From Lunularia cruciata (Eukaryota; Streptophyta; Marchantiopsida; Lunulariales; Lunulariaceae), in the NCBI GenBank assembly GCA_948567375.1, contig OX419756.1:54228552-54292551 (forward strand): 64,000 nt of DNA. The letters are read 5' to 3'. Under the pieces are notes generated by a model. The model saw nothing but the letters and a program-made list of their open reading frames with translations, ran no database searches and was not told the DNA's origin. This document shows positions 47,045-57,568 of this stretch, in pieces. Made by a program: the position numbers and the translations under genes. How positions within the stretch are numbered: position 1 is the stretch's first letter; each line of letters begins with the position of its first letter.

Positions 47045-47502
47045 TGTCACGCCATTTGTAGTTCCGCATCTAGATGCTCGGACACTGGAGTTCCAGTGAT
47101 GGTAGTTAGAGTTATTCTAGCTGTTTCTCAGGGACTACTTTCCGACGGTTAGATTTCGTGTTCGGGGTACTGACTTCACGGTGGGGCCCACCGTCACTTT
47201 GCACCGTTTGCACCGTTTGCACCGTCGAGTGTGCCGTCAGCGGGACCGTTAGGGTTTCAGGGCTAGCTCGAGTCCAGGGGGTATAGTTTCGAAGTGAGCT
47301 CCAGAGAGCTCACTTCTCTGATGTTGAGCCTTCGAGTTCCTGGCTATGGTGGACAGAGGCCGGCGAGCGTCACCTGGATTCTCTATGCTTGAGTGGGTGT
47401 GGCTTGACTATAATCAGTGCCCAGTTGTTGGCAGTTTATAGAGTGACAGATCAAGTACTGATCTGAGTTGAGTTGAGTTGAGAATGTTAAGCAATCTGAT
47501 TA
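47045..47502 (+). repeat. A2 repeat of DNMT-gypsy copy 1
   Basis: 458 bases matching A1 (37645-38093). It differs by four substitutions and has one more GCACCGTTT unit. It is followed immediately by B2. Confidence 0.92.
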
Positions 47503-47608
47503 TTGTAGCACTTTAGAGTCTATGTATGACTTATGTGTGAGTTGTGCTTTTATAGTGTATGATGTTGACAGCGATGTATGTTGTGTAGCGATGTATATAC
47601 GCACGACA
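47503..47608 (+). repeat. B2 repeat, right terminus of DNMT-gypsy copy 1
   Basis: 106 bases matching B1 with one mismatch. It ends at the ACTT target duplication, so it is part of the integrated element, although no B unit follows A1 at the left end. Confidence 0.92.
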
Positions 47609-47612
47609 ACTT

Positions 47613-48425
47613 CTCCTTCTTGCCCCGGTCCAAATCGTTGAGTGCCGCAAAGACACTTGTATCGTAGTCAACCTCCCGGAATTGTTCCAGGAAGTTGTTT
47701 CTCAAGTCCGCCCAATCCGATGGTACAAACCCCTTTTGAGTCACATGGGTGTACCAGCTCTGAGCTTTCTTGCAAAGCAGACTTGGGAAAATTCTCAGTC
47801 GATCCGCCGAGTCATGCTCCTTGTTAGCAAAGGAGATGACTTTGAATTCTTTGATGAATTCATTGGGGTCTTCGTCTTGTTCTGTCCCCTTATACTTCTG
47901 ATAGGCGTGTCGGGTGACAGGGAGCAAAGTCATCATTCGATGCACTGGGATCAGCTGAGGTAATGTGGAACTTGACGGAACGGAAGGATTGGCTGGAATT
48001 GACGCTGTATTGTCAACCCAGGGATTCCAATTCGTCAAATTCAAGGTAGGGTCTTCTTCAACAATTTCTGCTATGAGGGTGTCGACTTCAACCTGAGTGG
48101 AAGATTCAGGATCAACACCTTTGATGGGTTCTTCAAAATTCCTTCGGGACAACCGAGGAATCGTTTGTAGAAGATATTGACACTCATCTTCAGTAAGTGT
48201 TCGTGTTGTCTTTTCTCGAACAAAGGTCTTCAAGGAAACAACTTCCTTTACAACTCTAGGGGAAGTTGGTGTACTGGGCCGCAATGCATATGTTTGCACA
48301 CTTGATTCTTTCTTCTTCTTGGAAGAAGAGAGAGATGCAAAGTAGCCTTGCCAACCGCCTTTGCGTTTCTTGTAGTCAAGTTCTCGCAGGGCTTCTTGCA
48401 CTTTGTGAAGGAGTTGAAACTCCAA
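47613..48425 (-). pseudogene. Family D gag, N-terminal part
   Basis: About 270 codons ending at the DNMT-gypsy insertion. They contain DEDPNEFIKEFKV, RIFPSLLCKKAQSWYTHV and WADLRNNFLEQF, a retrotransposon gag signature. The reading continues in frame at 37644 on the other side of the insertion. Confidence 0.8.
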
Positions 48426-48616
48426 CGCCTCTTGTTCAATTTTGTCAACGATGGATGGGACGTTCAGACATTCGTCTTCTTCACGTTGAAGTGCTCGTCT
48501 TCAAGCTCTCTCTTCTTGTTGTTCTTTCAATGCAGACATTCATATTGTGTTGATACCCAATTTCCAATTTGGCTTCGTATTCTTCCACTTCTATTCTTCC
48601 ACTTCCGAGATTTGTA

Positions 48617-48634
48617 TCCCCGGCAGCGGCGCCA
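48617..48634 (-). promoter_or_regulatory. Family D primer-binding site (Asp-tRNA type)
   Basis: The minus strand reads TGGCGCCGCTGCCGGGGA, one base from the TGGCGCCGTTGCCGGGGA primer site known for plant Athila/Tat elements. It starts seven bases after the LTR end TTGTCACA. Confidence 0.85.
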
Positions 48635-48641
48635 AAAATCA

Positions 48642-51600
48642 TGTGACAACCCGGTAAATATCACTTTTGCAGTAATTGGGTAAGTAAAGTTTGTTCCCGC
48701 AAAGATACAAGTCAGAAATATCCAAATGCAAAGCAAAGTAACAATTTAGTTCTTCTTGAGTTCTTCTTTAGTCTCTCAGGTAGAAACCACACCCAGAAGA
48801 GAGTAACAAGCACTGACTCGCAGTCTTGTCACAAATTCACACTCCTTAATCACAAATCCTTCAAATCTTTCCAAACAAACTTGATTGTGATGATTCAGGC
48901 TCTCCCGAAAACGGCACTTCACTGCAAAACGACTTCACCTCAGAATTGTGTTCTACCCCTCCACTGAAGGCACAACTTCCTCGATCGAAATTGCTTCACA
49001 TCAACTTCACACTGCACTCACAAATGCAGAATACTACCAACACTACAATTCCTCTCAGATCTGTCAAGGCATTGCTTTGATTGCACTTAACTTAGGATCA
49101 AACACACAGAATGAAGATCAAGGCTGTAGAATCCAACATCCAACAAGCACTCTGACTTGCACTTTGAATTTCTCCAAACAGTCACAAACACAATTGCAAA
49201 ATTGATACTCGGAATCAAGCTCAAGCAACGAGCACTGCTTCATAGCACTTCGCTTTATCTATTCTCAGAAATAATGAGCACTGAACAACATTTTCTTGCG
49301 AATGCCACTCTTAAGTAGTGAACAATCGACAATTTTAACAACTATACTGTTCTACAACAACTGTTCTAACCTGCAGATCCAAAATGACAATGCACCTCTT
49401 CATATCTGCCCCTTCAAATCTCAAATCGGTTACTAATCCGATCCGATGTCTACTTCTTCCTCGGCTTTCAAACCCGAACCCGAAGTAATCTTACTTCCTA
49501 CTACATTTTCCTTGGGTTTCCCAACTCCTAATTCTTCGACCAGATCTAGCAATTCTCTTTCCTGATCTGAAATTGCACTAATGGGTAATCTATCTAACTC
49601 TTCATCTTTTGACCCACTCTTCTCTAATGTCTCTGAGTGCAACTCTGAAGACATTTGGATTCCTATGTTATCTACTTTGGGTTTTGCCTTAACATCTTGC
49701 CGAAGCTTTTCTAACTCTATTTTCACTAAGTCTAATCTAATTGAGATGTTATCCTCTACTTCTAACACCTTTCTATCTACACGAGTTCTTAGTTTGATTA
49801 ACAAGGCATTCATCTCCGTGTCCTTCGCTTGTCTTCACCTTGTCTCCTGCACCAACAACTTCAACTCGTGCAGTCACGCTTCTTCAATTCGAACGCTGGC
49901 TTCTGTACTTAACATTGCATTCACTCTGAGGACTATCTCCTTCAATGGCTCCAATCTTGTCTTTCGTTCTCGTTCCTGATCTGCAAGCCATTCCTCTCTG
50001 TACATTGCCAACTCTTCCTTGAACTTGGCCTTCACCGTTTCCTTCTCTTTCTCCTTTTGTACAACTTTCTCTTCCTGATTACGAAGTAACTCTCGTAATC
50101 TCTCTTCTTCTCTATACCGCACAGACAACTCTCTTTGCCAGAGTTGCTTCTTCTCCTCCATACTCTCCATCACTCGATCGAGCTCTTGTTCCTTTGATGC
50201 TACCCTTGCCATAGCATGGATAAGCTCTACTCTTGAATCAGCAAACTGTTGCTTCAAGATTTTGTGCTCCGCTACCTGTCTCTCCCTTGCGATGTCACTC
50301 TTCCTTGCAAGATCCTCTCGATAGCTCACTTCTCTCTTCAAGTCTTTGATTACCTGACTTCTCTCTACTGCTTCCGCTTGCAGTACTTCTCTCTCCTTCT
50401 CACCTCGGGTTATCTTCCTCTTCAACTCCGAGTTCTCCTCTTCTAATCTTGCTACCACCTGCAATACAATCTTTACTTCTGGACAAGTTGACTGCATCTC
50501 CTTCTTCTTCTTCTCCAACTTCACCAACAGCGGGCATACTACCTCTCGCAGGTACTCTACTCCCTCACTGGCAACTTCTTCCTCCCACGGAGTAATTTCT
50601 TGTTTCTCCTCATGTTCTCCTGATACGCGCCTTCTTCTCTGAAGTCTTTGTATCGGAATTGATGCCTCACTACTCATGTTGTCTTCTGCCTCTTCCTTCA
50701 CTTTACTCGGCCCCGCCTCACACTTTGCCTTACATCTCAATCAAACTCCTTGCTGTACTACAATCTTCTTCTCCTCGAGCACCGGTACTTCGTCTTCCAG
50801 CACCGCATTGTCTTCGGCTTCTACTTTGGCTTGCACTTCTTCTTTGTATTCTTCAGCCACTGGTGCCGAGGTCATTTCTCCACCGTCTTCACTGTCACTG
50901 CTAGTATCTCCGCTCTGCAGTGTCAGCTCAGGTTCCTCCTCACGTTCTGAGTCCTCCGTCTTGAGCTTGGCCTTGCCTTTTGAGTCTTCATCTTCTGACT
51001 CAATCACCACCATTCCTCGCCTTGGGTTATTTTTTTGCATCTTCCAAGGTTTCTTGTTTTCTTCGGCTTTTGCGTGCTGAGTTCTCTTCTTTGTCGGGGT
51101 ACTTACCACGACCTCCACGTTTTTCCCTGTCTTTGCATAGTAGTCGTCCGTGCTCTGGATTTGGAGAATGTATTGTTGTTCCTCTGCGTCGACTTCTCTT
51201 CTCAAGTCAGGATGGAAATGAGACACCATTCTATTGCGCTCCGCCAAATTGAGCAAATTCAACCCAAGGTAGAAATGTGCTGCAAATGGCACGATGTAGT
51301 GTGGAGGCAACTTATCTCGCAGATTCCACACCATCTGCCTTGTTCTCCCGTGAAAATACCTTGCCCAATTGATCGGTTCTCCTGCAAATAGCTTATGAAA
51401 GAATACCGCTTGGTGTTTCATCACATAAGTGGTTCTCTCCGGCTTCAAGATGGCCATTAGTGCACTCACAATTCCTCTCTTCACAAGGTCTTTGTAGCTC
51501 TCAACTTTGTACCCATTCTTTGTTCTCTTTGACGAGAAGGCATCTCTCACCTCTTACGTTTCTTGGGCTATCTCTCCTTTCCCCAAGAACATGGCTCCCT

Positions 51601-52419
51601 GCTCCGAACCCGCCTCCTTCCCGAGTACGAGTCTCCAATCCAACTCTATCCAGCAAGCCGGATTTCCTCTCTTCCCTTCTTCCTCGGGACCATCAAGACA
51701 CTTACTCTCAATGATTTTTGTCATGAATCCTGGAAAACTTACGTTCCAGTTCCATGCCAGAAAGGTGATCCAAAGTCGGCTCAAGACTTTGATCCTCGCT
51801 ACTACATCTAATCTCCAAATTGCATGATTTCTCACTATGAATTCAGAGTTTTTCTTCCCTCCTCCCATCTCTTCTGCTTTCTTATTGTCTCTTGATTTCT
51901 CTCTTGCGACTTCTCCCTTGCGCACTAACCCGAGTACAACTTTATTTCCATTTCCCCGATCACCTGCAAGATGACTCCTCAACGGCAAAGGAAAATTGCT
52001 TGACATTTTGTCATTGCAGTTTCGATTTTTATAGAGTTGCACTTCTTTGTCTTCCGTCACTTTGAGTTTCTACCAAGAAATCACACCTCAAGCATGCACC
52101 TGTCACTGTCAATCAACCTTCGCGCGTATGAGCCGCCAGTTTTGAAACGGCCCTTTCTTGAATTTCTCGCCCCGACGAAAGGTTGTTAGACTATCTTTGC
52201 CTCGGGTTGAGCTCCCCCCGATCCGAAGACAATTTACTTCGTATTGTATGTTGACAAGGCATTTCCGAGTACTTTGCCTTATGACCCAAAGTCACTTTAC
52301 TTCAGGTTTCATCCCAAAGCCAATTTTCTTCACCTTCTTTGGCCATACAGGCGCAATCCAACTTCTCTATACACTTCTTCTCCTTTATTTTGAAAAAAGC
52401 AAAAAATGTGGGCACCACA
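48642..52419 (-). mobile_element. Family D 5' LTR (3.8 kb, ORF-bearing)
   Basis: In minus orientation it begins TGTGGTGCCCACA at 52419 and ends TTGTCACA at 48642, directly followed by the primer site. It matches the solo LTR at 10978-14683 end to end. At 3.8 kb it is very long for an LTR, and most of it is occupied by a broken reading frame on the element's sense strand. Confidence 0.85.
49433..52060 (-). pseudogene. Protein encoded inside the family D LTR
   Basis: Segments 52060-51554, 51550-50741 and 50740-49874 are in one frame and are separated only by stops near 51553 and 50742. After a break the frame continues at 49813-49433. The total is close to 880 codons. The N-terminal 450 residues look globular (WRLDVVARIKVLSRLWITFL, MKHQAVFFHKLFAGEPINW, LPPHYIVPFAAHFYL). 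An acidic linker and then about 350 residues of Glu/Lys/Leu-rich coiled coil follow. I do not recognise the family. It is not gag, pol or env in any obvious way. Related remnants are in the other two D LTRs. Confidence 0.6.
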
Positions 52420-53389
52420 CTAAGGTACCAAGATCACCAAGAATGTGATCAAACTGCCTCTCCTAGCCAAAGCTACAAGCATATAGATAAAAGTGGTACA
52501 ATCACTATGACAACAAATGAGGGTAGACCAATTGACTAGGGCACCAGTCTAGGAACAAGAGATCTAGGGGTCAAACCTTATTACACACAATCTAGCATAG
52601 TGGGGAGATTTTGCCAAACAATGACCAAGATCTACTCTAAACTAGCAAGCCTCACGCCAACAAGCTGGCTTGTTGGTCCTTCTAGGCCTTTTTAGCCTCT
52701 CATAGCCCACAGCACTATGCCTCAAAGCCTCAAAAATTGCTTCTTCTTTGCTCAAAAATTGGCCAACACTTCCATACACCATCTGCCTTACTGCCAAATC
52801 TGCATCCATCAATGAGCTTCTGCACACTAGGAAAAAACTAGAACTTTGATCGAGCTACCAACAATCCACTAAGCTTGGAGATACCACCAACACTCACAAT
52901 TCCTACACCCAATTTCCCCTTGTCTTCACTTCTTTGATGTAATCAGATTGTTTATAGCTCTTGAATCAACTCAACTCAGATCAGTACTTGATCTATCACT
53001 CTATAAACTGCCAACAACTAGGCATTCATTACAGTCAAGCCACATCCACTCTAGCTAAGAGAATCCAGATGACACTTGTTGGCCTCTATTCACCATAGTT
53101 AAGAACTCAAAGGCTCAACATTAGAGAAGTGAGCTCTCTCGAGCTACACTTTGAAAGTATACCCTTGGACTTGAGCTAGGTCTGAAACCCAAATGGTCTT
53201 GCTAACGATACACTTGATGGTGTGAACGCTGCAAAGTGATGGTGAGCCCCACCATGAAGTCAATACTCCAAACATAAGATCTGACCATCGGAAAATAGAC
53301 TATGGAAAACTCCTAAAATACCTCTAACTACTATCACTACGACTCCAATGTCCAAGCAATCTAGATGCGACACTACAAATGGCATGACA

Positions 53390-54853
53390 TATTTCCAATG
53401 GCTTGTATATACTGCATTTTCACAGCATATCTATTTGCAAGTGCAAGTTTTTGGTAGCATCAATAGCACTCTCAAGTGTTTTGTAACATGTGGGCTGACA
53501 TACAAGGAGAGCCATACTTTAAAGAATTATGAGAGAATGAAAAAAAATTACAAAATGCTAAAAATGTTGTCCTAGAAATGCTATATAGGGACCTCCTATA
53601 ATATAGTGAAAATTTTCTCTTATTTCACACTCCTTTCTACTTGTAGAAGGAGCTCTCTCATGTTGGTCATTTGAATTAGTCATAACATATCTCTCTACCA
53701 TAGACACAAGCTTGCCACTTTTTTGTAAGAAGCTCATTACTTTTGTGGGGATTATTTTATCTGTTGTGCACTATGCTAGCACATCTCATTCTTTGTAGAT
53801 TGGATTTATCTGCTCTAGTTGTATAGATGTGTAGTGCACTATTGATCGTAAAGTTACTTGTGTCTATTGGATTATCCTACCAAAGTAATGGACACTAACT
53901 AATAAAAGTAAGCATAAAAATTGAAGAACATGGCATCAAATCCCACTCTTGATACACCCTATAAGATCAAGTGGTCAATTGTCTCCTAAAAGAAGCACAA
54001 CATGAAAAATCAAGATAGAAAACAAGAAAAGATATGAGCATACATACTCAAGTTAGCTCAAAACTCAAAACTCATAGTTTTTTTAATTTTAAGTTTGAAA
54101 GATGCAAAAACAATTCTCTGTTACTTGACCACCTTATAGCTAGAGTAGCTAAAATGATTAGAAAAGAAAAGAAAGAAAGAAAAGAAAAGAAAGAAGAGAA
54201 ATGATTATAATCAATGACCAGCCATACTATTATGCTTTCTAAGCACTCATCAGCAATGATAAAAAATAAAAAATAAAAAAATTCAACAATTATGATCCAT
54301 ACCAAAGCAACTATAGCTATAAGATGACCAAACCATTATAAGTGTTTTCAATTGAAGATTGGTTGTTGAGGTAGGAGCCCCCAAAACATATGCACTCCTA
54401 TCACATGTTTGAAGCTCTTGTTAAAATTACCTCAACTTAATGTTGAGCTTTATTTTTGCTTAGTGACATCCATCCATAATGTCCATACTTATCAAACACA
54501 AATTCATTAATCCTAGCTCTTGTATAGATAATGACTCATTCAAAAAAAATTTATCCATGAAACCTTAGAACAACTTATAACCACCCAAAAGATATTTCTA
54601 ATTTATTGCAAAATTATTAAACACATGCATACAAGGCAACATAACAAGCAACCAAGTAGTGTGTGTTCAATTGAGAAGAAGATGCATGCTCATTATTGAC
54701 CTTTGGGCCTTCAAGGTCCATGAGTGGTATATTTTCTTGTTTTGGGTATGATAGGTTAAAAAAAGGCCTGTAGGGGTTTTTTATCAGTCATGATAGGTTA
54801 AAAAAAGGTACATGTGGGTTAAAACACGGAGAAATGTCAAAAATACCCTTGAC
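53390..54853. other. Anonymous sequence right of the nest
   Basis: No gene recognised. The first four bases TATT are the outer target duplication. 53631-53880 recurs, diverged, at about 56630-56880. A purine-rich AAAGAAAAG run lies at 54160-54200, and two copies of GATAGGTTAAAAAAAGG lie near 54750 and 54800. Confidence 0.5.
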
Positions 54854-56379
54854 AAGCATTGATATTATAAACCTACCCTAAACAATTCAATATTTACAAA
54901 ATTAACCCTAGGATTTGTCAAGCATTGGTTTGGAATGTTGGTTTGGACTGTTGGTTTGGACTGTTGGGTTGGAAGAGTGCAAGCCTTGCCTGTCTTTGTG
55001 GTCTACAAGAATCCCACTACAAGCTTTGTTCAATAGCTTGTTCACTTAAAACCAATCACTTGTATTATTGAGCATTAAGCAGCCTTTTCTTTTGAAGCAT
55101 CTTGAATCATGACATCCTTGTGCACATGCTATGATCTAGTTTTTCCATATCTAAAAGATAGCATTTGGAAGTTCAATCTTTAACTCGTTGACAAAATTGA
55201 AGACAAATGAAGATAAATCTGGTTTGCTATTGCATTATATAGGATGGCACAAAGTTTTTGCAAGCTTTTGAGAAGTTAACTGATTCCTGCGCTTAATTTA
55301 CTGCAGAGCATCCAAAGAAAATGACCCCAAAAAAGCATTATAGTAGTGGTGATGAAGATGAAATTGACGTAATGAGAAAAAAATTCTCTATCTTTGCATG
55401 TTTTCTTTCCTTTAGCATCATAGTGTATGAGATATGCATATCAAAGAACCCAATTTTTACCAATTGTCATCAAGTAACTCTGTAGGGTGTCTGTGCATAA
55501 AGCCTCATTTGAAACCCAACCTTTAGGTAACAAGAACTTGCAGGCAAGACTTTGAGTATTGCTAAACTTTGATTCTCTTCTCTATTTTATCTTATAGTAG
55601 AGAAAATAAACATGTTATCTTTCTATGCAAAAAATCTCATGGCTACAAGCTGTGTTTGTAGAAGGCACTATTCTACTACATGAAACTGAAAAAGCTCAAG
55701 CAAAAGCTTGTGCCAAGTATATAAAAGCAATAGAAGTTGCACAGACAAAGAACAACAAAGAGTAGCAAAGCTAAGGAGGGAAAGAGTGGAGAAGTAGCTA
55801 CCAGAAATTGCATTCAAATTGAGAAAGACTAAAGAATTAGTTCTAAATAGTGAAGGTCAAATCTGAAGAGTTATGGACGTGGAGATGTGGAGATGAGAAC
55901 ATGAACATTATGGCCTAGCAATGAATTAGATAAGACCATGGGAAATCATGCACAAATATTGGCAAAATTATACATTAGTATGGGTAATAGCCTTTGAGAG
56001 AGAGCCCTCAAGAGCTTGTTTTCTTGAAGATATTATGAGCAAGATGTGATTATCCACCTCATTCCCATCCATAATGCCAACAACATAAGAGTTATTTTTA
56101 TGTTCACAATAACAAGAGTGCCAAAGTTGCAAAATGTGGAAGGCTAGAGATAGTAAGTGGAATAGTTACACACATAATCAGCTGCCATAAAACTTGAGCT
56201 TGCTTTGATAGTTCAAACACTGATTTGAGAGAAGAAGCGATCTAGAACTAGTGGAACCTTGGATACTTGCAAGGCTTACACTCTCCAAACCTAGCATTCC
56301 ATCAATATCAAGGCTCAATAAAAACCACGACTAATTTTTAAATATTGAATTGTTCAAGGTAGGTTTATACACTTGCTAA
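54854..56379. mobile_element. Putative DNA element with long imperfect inverted repeats
   Basis: 54859-54990 matches the reverse complement of 56250-56379. Shared blocks include ATAAACCTACC, AACAATTCAATATTTA and AGAGTG(C/T)AAGCCTTGC in the same order. The left arm also contains about four copies of TTGGTTTGGACTG (54924-54972). The interior has no intact transposase, so it could be a non-autonomous element of Mutator-like type or a fold-back sequence. Exact ends and target duplication are unclear. Confidence 0.45.
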
Positions 56380-57189
56380 CCAGAGGCCCATAGGGACGCA
56401 TTCACAGATTCACAATTTAACTATTCTTTCCATTTTTAATTTAAAATCCAGAGCAATCTAAGCAAGAAGTGATGATCAAATTAGGTTGTCCATAGACTTT
56501 CTGAATTGGGTGAAAGTAGTTCAAATCAAATCAGATTTCTGGCTTTGAAGCTTACAATTATGTTATGTGTTGCACACCATGCTAGTGCATCTTGTTCTTA
56601 GCAGATTGGAGTATAGAGCAAAGTTCTTACTAGTTTGCCTTTGTCTACTTAAAGCAAGCGCTCTATCATGTTGGTTGCTTGAACTGGTTGTGATATAGTA
56701 CTCTACCATGGACACAAGCTTACCACCCGGTAATAGGAAGCTCATCACTTTTATAGCAATTCTCTATTATGTGTTGTGCTAGCACATTCCATTCTTTGCA
56801 GATTGGAGTTTGGTCAACTAGAGTTTGCTAGAGTTTATAGACCATAGTTCACCATAGATTAGTCTTTTTGATTGGTTGTAGTTTAAACTGGAATTCAAGA
56901 ACCCAAATGATTGGTTTAATCTCAAGTGTGAAGTACAACTACCAAACAAATAATTGAGATACAAATACCAATTCTCATCATAAAATTAGTGGAAAATCCA
57001 TAAACTCTATGGAAATTTCAAAGAACCAATTCCTTATTATATTAGTTTTAAACTAATACCACAAGGAATTTATATCTTGAATATAAATTAGTGTCAACTT
57101 CTTTACTTGGGGTTTCAGAAAAAAAATTCTTCTAAAATTGAAATCCTATGTTCACTTAATGGATTAAGTGGATAATATTACCTATAAAA

Positions 57190-57410
57190 CATTGGTTCAT
57201 TGACTTTCAATAGTTGTAGAAACTCCTTGCACATATACATATAAGGAATTTGGGTATATGTATGTACCTATAAAAAACTAGTTTATTGACTTTCAACGGT
57301 TGTAGAAATTTTTTGTATATATATATGCCATTATAAGGAATTTTATATATTTATATATCCATAAAAATTTGGTTTATTGACTTTCAATAGTTGTAAAAAA
57401 AATTTATATA
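57190..57410. repeat. About 100-bp tandem repeat, three units
   Basis: TTATTGACTTTCAATAGTTGTA recurs at about 57198, 57279 and 57373, each followed by an AT-rich AAGGAATTT/TATATAT segment. Confidence 0.7.
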
Positions 57411-57420
57411 TACTATTAAA

Positions 57421-57560
57421 TTAGCTAACAAGAAAGAAAAAGTACACAAAACTTATGTATATATATATATAAGAGAGGAAAAGCCAGAACTCATTTTGGG
57501 CATATTTATATATAAATGTATGCAAATAGTTCTTTTCTTTCTTTTTTTGACTAATTTTGC
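57421..57560. repeat. Direct repeat flanking the pogo-like element (left)
   Basis: This matches 59873-60000, with shared TAGCTAACAAGAAAGAAAAA, AGAACTCATT and ATGCAAATAGTTCTTTTC blocks. The two copies bracket the transposon. Confidence 0.65.
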
Positions 57561-57568
57561 ATATACAT

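Larger units (their letters stand above)
37645..47608 (+). mobile_element. DNMT-gypsy copy 1, young and nearly intact
   Basis: A 9964-base element with outer ends TGTCACGCC and GCACGACA is flanked by ACTT on both sides (37641-37644, 47609-47612). It lies within family D gag, which reads through when the element is removed in thought. The order is A1 repeat, 1.3-kb leader, one frame for gag, protease, methyltransferase, RT, RNase H, integrase and PHD finger, then B1, A2, B2. A1 and A2 differ by four substitutions and one nine-base repeat unit over about 450 bases. That indicates recent insertion. Two TAG codons interrupt the frame (43652 and 44387). Confidence 0.9.
31376..52419 (-). mobile_element. 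Family D Tat-like gypsy, 3'-truncated and split by DNMT-gypsy copy 1
   Basis: Element sense is right to left: 3.8-kb 5' LTR (52419-48642), Asp-type primer site, gag (48425-47613 and 37644 onward, interrupted by copy 1), two zinc knuckles, protease, RT-RNase H, then tandem repeats. Integrase and the 3' LTR are missing. It sits inside DNMT-gypsy copy 2: the base after its start (52420 on) is copy 2 leader sequence, and the other side is copy 2 protease region. The FIDD active site and primer type place it near the Tat/Athila group. Confidence 0.8.
17683..53389 (-). mobile_element. DNMT-gypsy copy 2 (outer member of the nest; surviving parts 17683-18650, 26087-31375, 52420-53389)
   Basis: The three surviving parts are collinear in minus orientation with copy 1. 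53389-52420 matches 37645-39000 (A1 repeat and 5' leader), 31375-26087 matches about 41315-46615 (protease to integrase), and 18650-17683 matches 46620-47608 (PHD, B1, A2, B2). Outer ends TGTCATGCC and GCATAACA are flanked by TATT on both sides (17679-17682 and 53390-53393). The two gaps are a family B insertion and a family D insertion. The equivalent of about 39000-41315 (gag) is missing, evidently lost with one end of D. The coding parts are full of stops, many of C-to-T type. Confidence 0.8.

Noticed and set aside
37645-47608. A DIRS/PAT-type element because of the split repeats
   Set aside because: No tyrosine-recombinase motif was found; the polyprotein has a clear HHCC plus DDE integrase and the insertion has a target duplication.
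47503-47608. B2 as host sequence next to an ordinary LTR
   Set aside because: The ACTT duplication lies outside B2, and copy 2 has B2 at its own end with a different flank.
48642-52419. A host coiled-coil gene between retroelements
   Set aside because: The same 3.7-kb unit with identical ends is a solo LTR with a target duplication at 10978-14683, and here it ends at a primer-binding site.
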